This document shows positions 54,430-62,574 of a stretch of 64,000 bases of DNA, one piece after another. This DNA comes from Nocardiopsis composta. Its GTDB lineage: Bacteria; Actinomycetota; Actinomycetes; Streptosporangiales; Streptosporangiaceae. Position numbers and translations under genes: made by a program. The DNA is taken from positions 124,001 to 188,000 of the forward strand of contig NZ_JACHDB010000002.1 of NCBI RefSeq assembly GCF_014200805.1. The letters are read 5' to 3'. How positions within the stretch are numbered: the stretch's first letter is position 1; each line of letters begins with the position of its first letter. The notes below the pieces were generated by a model. That model was not told the origin of the DNA and searched no databases. It saw only the letters and a program-made list of their open reading frames with translations.

Positions 54430-54830
54430 AGGCCGTCACCTATCGGTACAGCGCGGCAGAGAACCCGACCTGGCTGGACCAGCAAGAAGCCGACTGCCGC
54501 CGCTACGCCGACGAGCACGGCATGTCCGTCACCGAGGTCTTCACCGACGTCGGGCGCAGTCGCTACGGTCTGCAAGGCGTGCTCGATGCCGTCGAGCGGG
54601 AGGACGTGACCGGGCTCATCGTCACCGACCTCGCTCGGCTCGGCTCCAAGTACGCCGATCACGTCGCCGTCGTCCAGCAGCTCCACGACGCCGGAGTCGA
54701 CATCCACATCACCAACGACCGCACGACGAGCTCCGTCGAGGAGAACCTGATCGCCGTCAAGCAGGCGTACACCGAAGCTAACGCTCGCTTCGCTGACTAC
54801 CCGCTCAGCAGCGACGACCCCGACCACTAG
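54426..54830 (+). CDS. Small resolvase-domain protein
   Basis: 134 residues of the serine-recombinase N-terminal fold: MKAVTYRYSAAENPTWLDQQEADCRRYADEHGMSV (Ser in YRYS at the nucleophile position), VTGLIVTDLARLGSKYADHVAVVQQLHDAGVDIHITND. The DNA-binding C-terminal part is missing, so it may be a regulator or a remnant rather than an active resolvase. Confidence 0.75.
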   Translation: MKAVTYRYSAAENPTWLDQQEADCRRYADEHGMSVTEVFTDVGRSRYGLQGVLDAVEREDVTGLIVTDLARLGSKYADHVAVVQQLHDAGVDIHITNDRTTSSVEENLIAVKQAYTEANARFADYPLSSDDPDH

Positions 54831-54944
54831 CGGGCTCCTCACTTGCAGTACCGGCCTCGCTCCCAACTTCCGGGAGCGGGGCCACATCCACGGGCCGCGT
54901 CCCGTCCGTCACGCGTTGGCACCTTCCTGACGAGCCTGCGACTA

Positions 54945-55868
54945 GGCCGTGTTGCTAAATGCTGGTTCGGACCCTTGGGTGATCCTTGATCCGTGTCGCG
55001 AGATGTCATCACGGACGAGGTCTGGGAGCTGATCGGGGACGTGTTCCCGCCGGCGAGGACGCGGGGCCGCCCGCCCGTGGACCGGCGCACAGTGGTCGAG
55101 GCGACCGCGTGGCGATTCCGGACGGGGTGCGCGTGGCGAGACCTGCCCGACCGGTTCGGGAGCTGGAACACGATCTACAAGAACTTCCGCCGCTGGGCGA
55201 CCGACGGCGTCTGGGAAGACCTCCTCACGCACGTGCAGAAGCGGGCGTCGCTCGCTGGCGAGATCGACTGGGTCGTGTCGGTGGATTCCTCGATCGCGCG
55301 CGTCCACCAGCATGGCGCGACCCTGCCCCGGGGCACAGGGGGATCCATCGAACTACAAGAAGTCAGGGCCGGAGCCTCCTGACCACGCGATCGGCCGGTC
55401 ACGGGGCGGGTTGACGACGAAGATCCATCTCGTCTGCGATGGGAAGGCGCGGGCGCTGGCGTTCGTGCTCACCGGCGGGCAGGTCGCGGACACGAGCATG
55501 TTCACCGACGTGCTCGACGAGATCCGCGTCCCTGGACGGGGGGCGTGCGCGCACGAGGCCGGAGCGGGTGCTCGCGGACAAGGGCTATCCGTCGAAGAAG
55601 AACCGGGCCTGGCTGCGCGAGCGCGGCATCAAGGCCACGATCCCCGAACGCGACGACCAGATCGAGAAGCGACGCAAGCGGCCGGGGCGTCCGATCGACT
55701 TCGGTGACGAGCAGCAGGAGCGCTACAAGGGCCGCAACGTGATCGAGCGGTGCTTCAGCTTCGTGAAGCAGTGGCGCGGGCTCGCCGCCCGCTACGACAA
55801 GACCGCCCGGTCATACGCCGCAGGACTCTGCCTCTCCGCCGCCTTGCAATGGATTTAGCAACACGGCC
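54945..55868. mobile_element. IS5-family insertion sequence (IS427-like group)
   Basis: 924 bp with perfect 16-bp terminal inverted repeats GGCCGTGTTGCTAAAT (54945-54960) and ATTTAGCAACACGGCC (55853-55868), flanked by TA on both sides. It encodes a DDE transposase. It sits between the resolvase-domain gene and the ABC-3C operon. Confidence 0.92.
54993..55858 (+). pseudogene. IS5-family transposase in three reading frames
   Basis: Frame 1 (54993 on) gives MSRDVITDEVWELIGDVFPPARTRGRPPVDRRTVVEATAWRFRTGCAWRDLPDRFG and the first catalytic Asp region VVSVDSSIARVHQHG. Frame 2 gives DHAIGRSRGGLTTKIHLVCDGKARALAFVLTGGQVADTSMF. Frame 3 gives RVLADKGYPSKKNRAWLRERGIKATIPERDDQ and NVIERCFSFVKQWRGLAARYDKTARSYAAGLCLSAALQWI. 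The second switch is near a GGGGGG run at about 55538. One shift is usual (programmed) in this group; two suggest an inactive copy. Confidence 0.88.
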
Positions 55869-55982
55869 TAATGGACCCGAACCACACATGGCTTCTCACG
55901 ACCCACGAGCTGACGATCGCAGAGCAGAGCAGCGCTATCTCATAGGATTGGCGGTGACGGCGCTCGAACGAGGAGGTGCCGC

Positions 55983-57095
55983 GTGTCCCTGGCGACCCAG
56001 CCGCATGCAGGCGGCGGTGCCCCCGAACTCATCGACTTTCCTGTCCCCGTCGTGCCGGGCTCGCCAGCCCCAGCGCTTCCTGGATCGCCCGTACCTCCAG
56101 CCCACCGCATCTACTTCTATTCACCAGACGAGTGGGAAGTCTTCATCACCGAGTGGGCAACCGGAGTCGCTGTTTCGTATCGACAGATCAAACAACTCGG
56201 AGGCTCCGGAGACCGCGGCGTCGATGTCGCCGCGTTCAAGACCGACCGTGGCCTTGAAGACGCATGGGACTGCTTCCAGGCCAAGCATTACGACGGATCA
56301 CTCACTGTGTCGGACGCATTCCCGGAGATGCTGAAGATTTTCCACGGTGTGGTGGATGCCTTCTATTGTCTTCCGGACCGATACGTGTTCGTCGCGCCGC
56401 GGGGATGCGGTCCAACGCTCAATCGTCTGCTGAGTAAGCCTACGGATCTCCGGAAGAAGTTCCTCGAACTGCTCGACGCACGCGGCACCGCTACGCGGCA
56501 GTATGACGAGCAAGCGCTGAAATCAATTCGTGAACTCGCCGAAACCACTGACTTCTCGATCTTCCAGTCGCTCGAACTTAACGAGATGCTCGACATACAT
56601 CGGAAGACGCAGTACTTCGCCGCAAGGTTTGGGACTGCGCTTCCTGCTCGACCTCCGGTCGAACAGGCCCCGGAAGTTCCTGCGCCAAGCGAAGCGATCT
56701 ATGTAAGGAAGCTTGTAGACGTCTATAACGAGCAGGACCCCGCATCCTGCTCCGATGTCGAATCGGTCGCTGCGCATGCCAAGCACGGTCCGCACCTCCA
56801 GAGGCAGCGAGAGGCCTTCTATTCCGCCGAAGCGCTTCGCCTGTACGCGAGGGACTCGGTGCCCGACGGTACGTATGAACTGCTCCAAGACGACGTCTAC
56901 ATCGGCGTAATCGATACCGCAGAAGCGAATCACTCCAGTGGCCTTGCCCGACTCCGAGCTGTGCTTACACAGTCTGGCCAACTCGACCTTGGCGCCCACA
57001 CGCTTATCTCGATGTCGAACCTCAAGGACCGTCAAGGTATCTGCCACCAGCTAGCCAACGCCGACAAGCTGACGTGGGTGGAAGTCGATGAGTAA
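55983..57095 (+). CDS. ABC-3C system effector with Mrr-like nuclease domain
   Basis: 370 residues from GTG 55983 after GAGGAGG. The N-terminal restriction-endonuclease fold has LGGSGDRGVDVAAFKTD (Asp81) and CFQAKHY (Q99-x-K101), the D...QxK pattern of Mrr-type nucleases. The C-terminal domain (about 240-370; YVRKLVDVYNEQDP, REAFYSAEALRLYARDSVPDGTYELLQDDVYIGVIDTAEA) matches the shared C-terminal region of ABC-three-component effectors. The system is predicted to sense invaders and cut nucleic acid. It overlaps the next gene by 8 bases. Confidence 0.85.
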   Translation: MSLATQPHAGGGAPELIDFPVPVVPGSPAPALPGSPVPPAHRIYFYSPDEWEVFITEWATGVAVSYRQIKQLGGSGDRGVDVAAFKTDRGLEDAWDCFQAKHYDGSLTVSDAFPEMLKIFHGVVDAFYCLPDRYVFVAPRGCGPTLNRLLSKPTDLRKKFLELLDARGTATRQYDEQALKSIRELAETTDFSIFQSLELNEMLDIHRKTQYFAARFGTALPARPPVEQAPEVPAPSEAIYVRKLVDVYNEQDPASCSDVESVAAHAKHGPHLQRQREAFYSAEALRLYARDSVPDGTYELLQDDVYIGVIDTAEANHSSGLARLRAVLTQSGQLDLGAHTLISMSNLKDRQGICHQLANADKLTWVEVDE

Positions 57096-57567
57096 TCCCC
57101 TCAACAGTCCTCTTGAAGTGGGGATGCGTGTCCTGATGATCCTCGTCGAAGCTTTTCCTGCTCATCTGGATATCAACCGCCTTGTCCTCCTCGACCACGG
57201 CCTACTACACAGCGCGGACCTCAACGGCCCCGAGAGCCTCCACCCTCCTATCCCCGTACGAGTCGGTGAGCTCGGGGTGAAACGACAGCACATCGAAGAT
57301 GGCCTCCACGTCATGATCCGAGCTGGACTCGCCGAGATGTCACCGGAGGACAGTGGTATCGAGTTCTGGGCTAGCGAGAGCTCCGAGAGCTTCCTGAAGC
57401 TCCTTGAATCTGAGTACGCGCGCGCCCTCCACGACCGTGCGCACTGGGTTGTTGAAGAACTCGGCGCCGTTGATGGCGCGCGCCTGCGAGAGCGCATGAG
57501 GGAGATCTCTTCGCATTGGGCCGAAGAGTTCGAAGTCATGCAACACGAGAGCGGGAACGACATCTGA
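57088..57567 (+). CDS. ABC-3C middle component
   Basis: 159 residues (MSNPLNSPLEVGMRVLMILVEAFPAHLDINRLVLLDHGLLHSADLNGPESLHPPIPVRVGELGVKRQHIEDGLHVMIRAGLAEM). NPLEVGxRxLxxLxEAfPxxLDxxRLVxxDhxLxHSxDxxGPxSLHPxxP is the pattern of the winged-helix-like middle components of ABC-3C systems. It links effector and ATPase. Its stop overlaps the ATPase start (TGATG). Confidence 0.82.
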   Translation: MSNPLNSPLEVGMRVLMILVEAFPAHLDINRLVLLDHGLLHSADLNGPESLHPPIPVRVGELGVKRQHIEDGLHVMIRAGLAEMSPEDSGIEFWASESSESFLKLLESEYARALHDRAHWVVEELGAVDGARLRERMREISSHWAEEFEVMQHESGNDI

Positions 57568-59441
57568 TGGGACGGCTCGCGCTTTCGCACTTGACATTCA
57601 CCGGCACAAATGCCGCCCCGGCTTCGGTCGACTTCAGCCCGCACGTCACCGTCATCCATGGGCCCTCGGACACCGGCAAGTCATTCATCGTCGATGCGAT
57701 CGATTTCGTCCTCGGCGCCAAGGAGCTCAAGGAGATCCCGGAGCGGGAAGGGTACAGTCGCGTCCTGCTCGGGCTGGAACTCCCCACCGGTGAACGCATC
57801 ACGCTCGCACGGTCGGTGGACGGCGGCAGTGTCTCCCTCTACCGATCCGACATCCGCGTCGAGCCCTCGACCCCCGCGGATGAGACGCTCGCGGCGAAGC
57901 ACAGCGCAACGAGCACGAAGAACATCTCCCGGTTCCTCCTCGACCAGGTTGGTCTCGACGAGAAGCAGGTGCGGAAGAACGCGCGGAACGAGACTCACAT
58001 GCTCAGCTTCCGCGACTTGACCCGCCTGTGCCTGATCGGTGAGACAGAGATGCAGGCCGAAGAAGCCCCTGGCCTCAGCGGCAACCCAGTCAACAAGACC
58101 AAGGAAGTCTCGGCTCTCAAGCTCCTTCTTACGGGAGAAGACGACTCTGCGTTGACTGCGGTTCCCTCGGCGCAAGAGCAGAAGCGGCTGCGCGGCGCTC
58201 GGCAGGAAGTTGTCGAGAGGATGCTCAGCCAACTTGAGTCGCAGCTCCAAGACGTTGCTGAGCCAACAGAACTTACGACGCAGCTCGGCAAGCTGAACAG
58301 CACAATTGACGAGCACAGCACGATGATCGGTAGCCTCACGGAACAGCGTGGCCAGCTCCTCGTTGCGCACAGCAAACTTCAGTCCGCCGACAACGCCCAG
58401 CGGTCGGAGTATTCAGATGCGGCGGCGCTCCGCCAGCGGTTCACTCTCTTGCAGAAGCAGTACGAGAGTGATCTGGCACGCCTCGAAATGATCGCAGAGG
58501 CCGGGAATCTGCTTGGGTACTTTAGGCGCGGGACCTGTGTCTTCTGCGGTGCAGAACCGGCCAGTCAGCATCTCAATTTGGATTGTGAGGGAGATGCGAC
58601 CAGCTTCGGCGCCGCCGTCGAATCCGAGACTCGGAAAACCCAGGGCCTTCTGGATGATCTTCGCGTGACCATCGAGAGCCTCGATGCGCGAACCGAGGTG
58701 CTTCGCACATCGATCAAGACGACTCGTCGAGAAGCCTTGTCGTTACAGAAGCGCATCGAGAATCTGGACGCGAGGATGAACCCAGAGAAGGGGAACCTCC
58801 GGGAACTTCTCGCGAAGCGTAGCGAGATCGAGAAACACCTCGGCCTCTATGAGCAAGTCAAAACCTTCGAGGACATGATTCGACGGATCGCTGACGAGAC
58901 TGAAGCGGAGGTGGCAACAGCGGTTGCGGGATTGAGCCTCACCGCCGTACGGGAGTTCTCGGCGGAGATTTCCAAGCGCCTCGCCGAATGGGACTACCCG
59001 TCCGCAGCATCTGTTCGTTATGACCGAAACGAACTCGACATTATCGCGGGCGACCAACGGCGCTCGGCGCACGGCAAGGGAGTACGCGCAGTTCTCCACG
59101 CCGCCTTTACGCTCGCCCTCGCCCAGTATTGCTTTGACCGGGAGCTGCCGCACCCTGGATTCGTCGTGCTCGACTCGCCCCTCGTCACCTACCGGCCACC
59201 CGATCAATCAATAGACGCCGACGGCGAGCCACCGGAGGGCGTTATCCGGGCCTTTTACCGTGACATCCAGGCCAACTTTGACGGCCAGATTATCGTCATG
59301 GAGAACACTGATCCGCTGGATCCTCTCGGACCCGATGCGCGCGATATCCGCTTTACGAAACACATCGACGTGGGAAGGTACGGCTTCCTGCCTGTCGTCG
59401 ACGGCGCGGAGACCACTGACACCCTCGTGATCGAAGGCTGA
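57567..59441 (+). CDS. ABC-3C ATPase (DUF3732, Rad50/RecN-like)
   Basis: 624 residues. Walker A is VIHGPSDTGKSFIVDAIDFVLGA near residues 32-39. Two long coiled coils (about 210-310 and 360-440) flank a zinc-hook-like CVFCGAEPASQHLNLDC near residue 325. The signature-like RSAHGKGVRAVLHAAFTLAL is near 500 and Walker B PGFVVLDSPLVTYRPPDQS near 530. This is an SMC-like clamp, expected to sense DNA and gate the nuclease. ATG 57567 overlaps the previous stop. Confidence 0.88.
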   Translation: MGRLALSHLTFTGTNAAPASVDFSPHVTVIHGPSDTGKSFIVDAIDFVLGAKELKEIPEREGYSRVLLGLELPTGERITLARSVDGGSVSLYRSDIRVEPSTPADETLAAKHSATSTKNISRFLLDQVGLDEKQVRKNARNETHMLSFRDLTRLCLIGETEMQAEEAPGLSGNPVNKTKEVSALKLLLTGEDDSALTAVPSAQEQKRLRGARQEVVERMLSQLESQLQDVAEPTELTTQLGKLNSTIDEHSTMIGSLTEQRGQLLVAHSKLQSADNAQRSEYSDAAALRQRFTLLQKQYESDLARLEMIAEAGNLLGYFRRGTCVFCGAEPASQHLNLDCEGDATSFGAAVESETRKTQGLLDDLRVTIESLDARTEVLRTSIKTTRREALSLQKRIENLDARMNPEKGNLRELLAKRSEIEKHLGLYEQVKTFEDMIRRIADETEAEVATAVAGLSLTAVREFSAEISKRLAEWDYPSAASVRYDRNELDIIAGDQRRSAHGKGVRAVLHAAFTLALAQYCFDRELPHPGFVVLDSPLVTYRPPDQSIDADGEPPEGVIRAFYRDIQANFDGQIIVMENTDPLDPLGPDARDIRFTKHIDVGRYGFLPVVDGAETTDTLVIEG

Positions 59442-59469
59442 CCGGCGGCAACGGCGAGGCCCGTTCCAC

Positions 59470-59760
59470 CTAACGTTCGCGGCCGTGGGGATCGCGGAGC
59501 GCCATCCCCGCGCGGAGCAGGTACACCCGAACAGAGCTTGGATTGAAGCCGAGCCTCTCGCCGACCCTCGCCAAGGACTCGCCCTGCTCGTAACGCAGGC
59601 ACATCTCGCGCACCTGCTCAGATGACGGCTTCTCACGGCGCAACCGCACACCTCGCGCCCGCAACCGCTCAGCGAGACGCTGACGGCTCATCCCCAGATC
59701 ACCCGCGATCACGCGCAGGATCTCGCCGTCCTTGTAGCGGCGCTCTGCCTCATCCAGCAT
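59470..59760 (-). CDS. Small HTH protein at the ICE right end
   Basis: 96 residues from ATG 59760 (MLDEAERRYKDGEILRVIAGDLGMSRQRLAERLRARGVRLRREKPSSEQVREMCLRYEQGESLARVGERLGFNPSSVRVYLLRAGM). Two Hin-type helix-turn-helix repeats. It may control excision. In the circular element it would lie directly downstream of the recombinase on the same strand. Confidence 0.75.
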   Translation of the reverse strand: MLDEAERRYKDGEILRVIAGDLGMSRQRLAERLRARGVRLRREKPSSEQVREMCLRYEQGESLARVGERLGFNPSSVRVYLLRAGMALRDPHGRER

Positions 59761-59877
59761 CGCCGCCGTCAACTGCGGAACTGGTCGCGGCAAGGGCCGC
59801 GAGAAGGCCGGGCCTGACCCTGCCGACCTACGGCGACGCCGGATCGCCCGATGCGACGAGACCGCCAACTGTAGAGC

Positions 59878-59889
59878 CGGGGCAAGGTT
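59878..59889 (+). repeat. Candidate attR core (12-bp direct repeat)
   Basis: CGGGGCAAGGTT, identical to 26393-26404. The chromosome resumes after it with only 24 bases to the hydrolase stop. Confidence 0.5.
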
Positions 59890-59913
59890 AGAGCACTGTC
59901 GCGCTACCTCCAC

Positions 59914-60786
59914 TCAGAAGCGGCCTTGCTCGGGGGACTCCGTCCGCCTCGCCGGGTCGTTTCGTCGTTCTTCCCGGAGGACACCCGGCTTTGCAGCGCT
60001 CGGGGCGCCGGCCAGGAAGTGCTCCAGCCGCCGGTTGAAGGCGTCGCCCACACGGGGAACGCTGTGGCCCGCTCCCGGTATCACCGCGCGTTCGGCCCCC
60101 AGAGCGCGTTCGAGCACATCGCAGACGAGGTCGAACGCCGCGTTGTGCGCACCGGAGACGACCAAACCCGGGAACGGCGCCCTCGCCAACCGCTGCAAGG
60201 GGATGCGGGCCTCCCACGGCCCGCGCTCGGCCACGAGCATCGCCGCACCCTGTTCGAGCGGCGGGGGCAGCGGGTCGGGAAGCGCGACCTCCGAACCGGC
60301 GAGTTCGAGGAAGGCTCTCAGGAACAGGCCCGGGTCCCCGCGAGGTCCGTGCCGCCAGTGATCCTTCAACCGGGTGACGAGGCCCCTGACGGCCGGATGA
60401 TCGGCGGCGACCCCGAACGCCGGCGGCTCGATGACGGTGAGCGACGCCAGGGCCTCGGGCCGGGCGGCCGCCGCCAGGAGGGAGACCACCCCGCCGTCGG
60501 AATGTCCGACCAGGTGGACGCGGTCGACGCCCCAGAGCTCCTCCGACCGGTCGAGGAGCGCCGCCACCGACTCGGCGTCGGCGGCGAAGTCCACCCGGTC
60601 GACCGGGGAACTGGCCCCGAAACCGGGCCGGTCGATGACGATCAGGCTCCACCGCTCCGCCAGCGGCTGCTGCGCGGACCAGGTCATCGCCCCGTTCAGT
60701 ACGCTGCCGTGGACGAACAGGACGGGTGGCCCCTTCCCCTCCTGCTCGTAGTGCAGGTTCAATCCGTTCACTCTCAGCATCGGCAT
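59914..60786 (-). CDS. Alpha/beta hydrolase
   Basis: 290 residues from ATG 60786 (MPMLRVNGLNLHYEQEGKGPPVLFVHGSVLNG). The oxyanion motif HGS is present, the nucleophile elbow reads GHSDGGVVS (Ser), and the terminal catalytic His is in GAGHSVPRVGDAFNRRLEHFL. The substrate is unknown; the form is like epoxide hydrolase or esterase. It is convergent with the tRNA-Ala 2 side and marks the chromosomal right flank of the ICE. The C-terminal 25 residues are non-conserved. Confidence 0.9.
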   Translation of the reverse strand: MPMLRVNGLNLHYEQEGKGPPVLFVHGSVLNGAMTWSAQQPLAERWSLIVIDRPGFGASSPVDRVDFAADAESVAALLDRSEELWGVDRVHLVGHSDGGVVSLLAAAARPEALASLTVIEPPAFGVAADHPAVRGLVTRLKDHWRHGPRGDPGLFLRAFLELAGSEVALPDPLPPPLEQGAAMLVAERGPWEARIPLQRLARAPFPGLVVSGAHNAAFDLVCDVLERALGAERAVIPGAGHSVPRVGDAFNRRLEHFLAGAPSAAKPGVLREERRNDPARRTESPEQGRF

Positions 60787-61035
60787 GGCGGTCTCCTGCC
60801 GGCCGCCGGTCCGGAAGCGCCCGTGGGCGGTTCGCGACGATGGGCCGCCGGCCGTCGCTCTAGGGTCGATTCCGCCAGGGGGACGGCGGGGTGCACCGGG
60901 CGTCCGCCCGCTCCGCCGACCGGGCCGTCCAGCGGGCCTTCCCGCCGGGACGGTGCCCGCCGCGCGACCGGTCACAGCGGCCCCGGAGGTCCGATACACT
61001 CGTCAGTGCGCTTCCGGGGAACCGGAGGTGAACGC

Positions 61036-61108
61036 GGGGCTATGGCGCAGTTGGTAGCGCGCCTCCATGGCATGGAGGAGGTCTGGGGTTCGAATCCCCA
61101 TAGCTCCA
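61036..61108 (+). tRNA. tRNA-Ala (anticodon GGC), copy 3
   Basis: 73 bases, identical to the copies at 25590, 26282 and 62494 (G3:U70, anticodon GGC, no encoded CCA). Its 5' and 3' flanks are unlike the others. Confidence 0.97.
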
Positions 61109-61114
61109 CAGAGC

Positions 61115-61155
61115 GGCCCGCGCGGCCGGCCACCCGGTGGCCGGCCGCGCGGGCC
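61115..61155 (+). terminator. Terminator of tRNA-Ala copy 3
   Basis: Perfect 18-bp arms GGCCCGCGCGGCCGGCCA and TGGCCGGCCGCGCGGGCC with a 5-base loop. Confidence 0.8.
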
Positions 61156-61198
61156 TCGCCGTTTCCCGGGGCGGATCGCCGGGGCGAGGGATCGGCGG

Positions 61199-62005
61199 CT
61201 ACGAGGCCGGGCTGCGCGCCGGCGGGAGCAGCCCGGACTCGCGGGCCACCGCGGCGGCCTCGCCCCGCGAGCTGACGCCCAGCTTGGTCAGCACGTTGGC
61301 CACGTGGTACTTGACCGTGTGCTCGCTGATGTGCAGCCGCGCGGCGATGTCGCGGTTCCGCCGCCCCCGGGTCAGCTCCTGGAGGACCTCGCTCTCCCGC
61401 GGGTTGAGCGTCGCCAGCAGCCTGGCCTGCGGGCCGTCCGGCGACTCCGCCGGGCCCAGGGGGATGCGAGAGGTCAGGGTGGTGCCCCAGTCGGGCACGG
61501 AGTCCACCGACACCGTCGCCGCGAACGGGGCGAGGACGGTCGCGATGCGGTGCACGTCGAAGTCCTCCTCGGTCAGCAGCCCGGGGCCGTCGTCCCGCAC
61601 CGAGACGTCCAGCACGTTCCCCTCCACCCGCCAGGCCACCCGCACCCGGGTCACGCCCCGCTGGTCGAGCATGGTGAGCACCGCCGCCCGGACGGTGGCC
61701 CGGGCCCCGCCGGCCACCTCGGCCGGCAGCGGGTGCCGCCGGTCCTCCGGGGCGCTCAGCTCCAGCCGCGCGTCGTTGTAGCGCATGAGCAGGGTGAGCT
61801 TGTGCGCCATCTGGCGGAACGCCTCGCCGGCGGTCGGCTCGTCCTCCTCCGGCTCGCGCCGGGGCGAGCGCACCTCGATGAGGGCGTCGGCGGCCAGCTC
61901 GGCCGCCGCGCGCCGGGCCGAGCGGTCGTCCAGGTCGTGCGAGCGCAGTGCGCCCAGCAGCGCGGTCAGCGTGGCCGCGTGCGCGTCGGCCAGGTCCGCG
62001 GCCAC
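61199..62005 (-). CDS. LuxR-type regulator with histidine-kinase-like ATPase domain, 5' end probably lost
   Basis: About 268 residues. Helical region ADLADAHAATLTALLGALRSHDLDDRSARRAAAELAADALIEVR, then an HATPase-like part (LDVSVRDDGPGLLTEEDFDVHRIATVLAPFAATVSVDSVPDWGTTLTSRIPL), then a LuxR HTH (LNPRESEVLQELTRGRRNRDIAARLHISEHTVKYHVANVLTKLGVSSRGEAAAVA). Upstream of about 62020 the strand is antisense to a dioxygenase remnant, so the natural start seems deleted; GTG 62005 is the first usable start. Confidence 0.75.
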   Translation of the reverse strand: MAADLADAHAATLTALLGALRSHDLDDRSARRAAAELAADALIEVRSPRREPEEDEPTAGEAFRQMAHKLTLLMRYNDARLELSAPEDRRHPLPAEVAGGARATVRAAVLTMLDQRGVTRVRVAWRVEGNVLDVSVRDDGPGLLTEEDFDVHRIATVLAPFAATVSVDSVPDWGTTLTSRIPLGPAESPDGPQARLLATLNPRESEVLQELTRGRRNRDIAARLHISEHTVKYHVANVLTKLGVSSRGEAAAVARESGLLPPARSPAS

Positions 62006-62035
62006 CCGGGCCCGCTCACCGGTGTCTACTCCGGG

Positions 62036-62392
62036 ATGGAGCGGGAGGGAACCGAGGGGGAGCGCTTCCTGCGCGGCATCCAGATCACCGGCGAGGACGG
62101 CGCCGTCGCCTTCGACACCCTCTACCCCGGCTGGTACAGCCGCCGCACCCCGCACATCCACGTCAAGGTGCACATCGGCGGAGAGGTCGTGCACACCGGC
62201 CAGCTCTACTTCGACCAGGGGGTCAACGACGCGGTGGCCGCCGTCGCCCCCTACGCGGGCCGCGGGGAGCCGGACACCACCAACGGCACGGACATGTTCT
62301 CCGCCGGCATCGGCCCGGAGACGACCATGCGCCTCACCGGTACGCCGGAGGAGGGCTACCGCGCCTCGATCGACCTGGGGGTCCGGCGCTGA
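62036..62392 (+). pseudogene. Intradiol ring-cleavage dioxygenase, N-terminally truncated
   Basis: 118 residues remain: MEREGTEGERFLRGIQITGEDGAVAFDTLYPGWYSRRTPHIHVKVHIGG. They carry the iron ligands Tyr (PGWY) and His-x-His (HIHVKV) of protocatechuate/hydroxyquinol-type dioxygenases. The first half, with the other Tyr ligand, is missing; the preceding codons still read VYSG. The gene ends normally (IDLGVRR). Deletion remnant. Confidence 0.85.
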
Positions 62393-62493
62393 GCCCGCCG
62401 GCCCGCACCGCCCCGTGCGCCTCCTCACCCGGCCCGGACCGGAAAACCGGCTTCCTCCCCCTCCGGCATCCGCTACCATGGAGACGTACCTGA

Positions 62494-62566
62494 GGGGCTA
62501 TGGCGCAGTTGGTAGCGCGCCTCCATGGCATGGAGGAGGTCTGGGGTTCGAATCCCCATAGCTCCA
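62494..62566 (+). tRNA. tRNA-Ala (anticodon GGC), copy 4
   Basis: 73 bases, identical to the other three copies. 102 bases downstream of the dioxygenase remnant. Confidence 0.97.
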
Positions 62567-62574
62567 CACCGCGC

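Larger units (their letters stand above)
26393..59889. mobile_element. Integrated conjugative element (about 33.5 kb) beside tRNA-Ala
   Basis: Bounded by the 12-bp direct repeat CGGGGCAAGGTT. It contains a large serine recombinase at the left end and a full set of Gram-positive type IV secretion genes (VirD4, VirB4, SCO6880-like, TrbL/VirB6-like, pilin-like, peptidoglycan hydrolase). It also carries replication and maintenance genes (prim-pol, ParB-like, ArdC) and a MobF relaxase. Flanking genes are ordinary chromosome. Four disturbed zones (CHAT frameshift, regulator/acyltransferase block, relaxase-dprA deletion, IS5-family copy) indicate decay and cargo gain. The ends are inferred. Confidence 0.75.

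Noticed and set aside
54330-54887. 185-aa reverse ORF opposite the resolvase-domain gene
   Set aside because: The forward strand has a clear resolvase fold and a coupled start; the reverse frame has no motif.
61036-61108. tRNA-Ala copy 3 as the right attachment site of the ICE
   Set aside because: It is a complete tRNA with its own terminator and unrelated flanks, and an ordinary chromosomal hydrolase gene lies between it and the last ICE gene. The 12-bp repeat at 59878 fits better.
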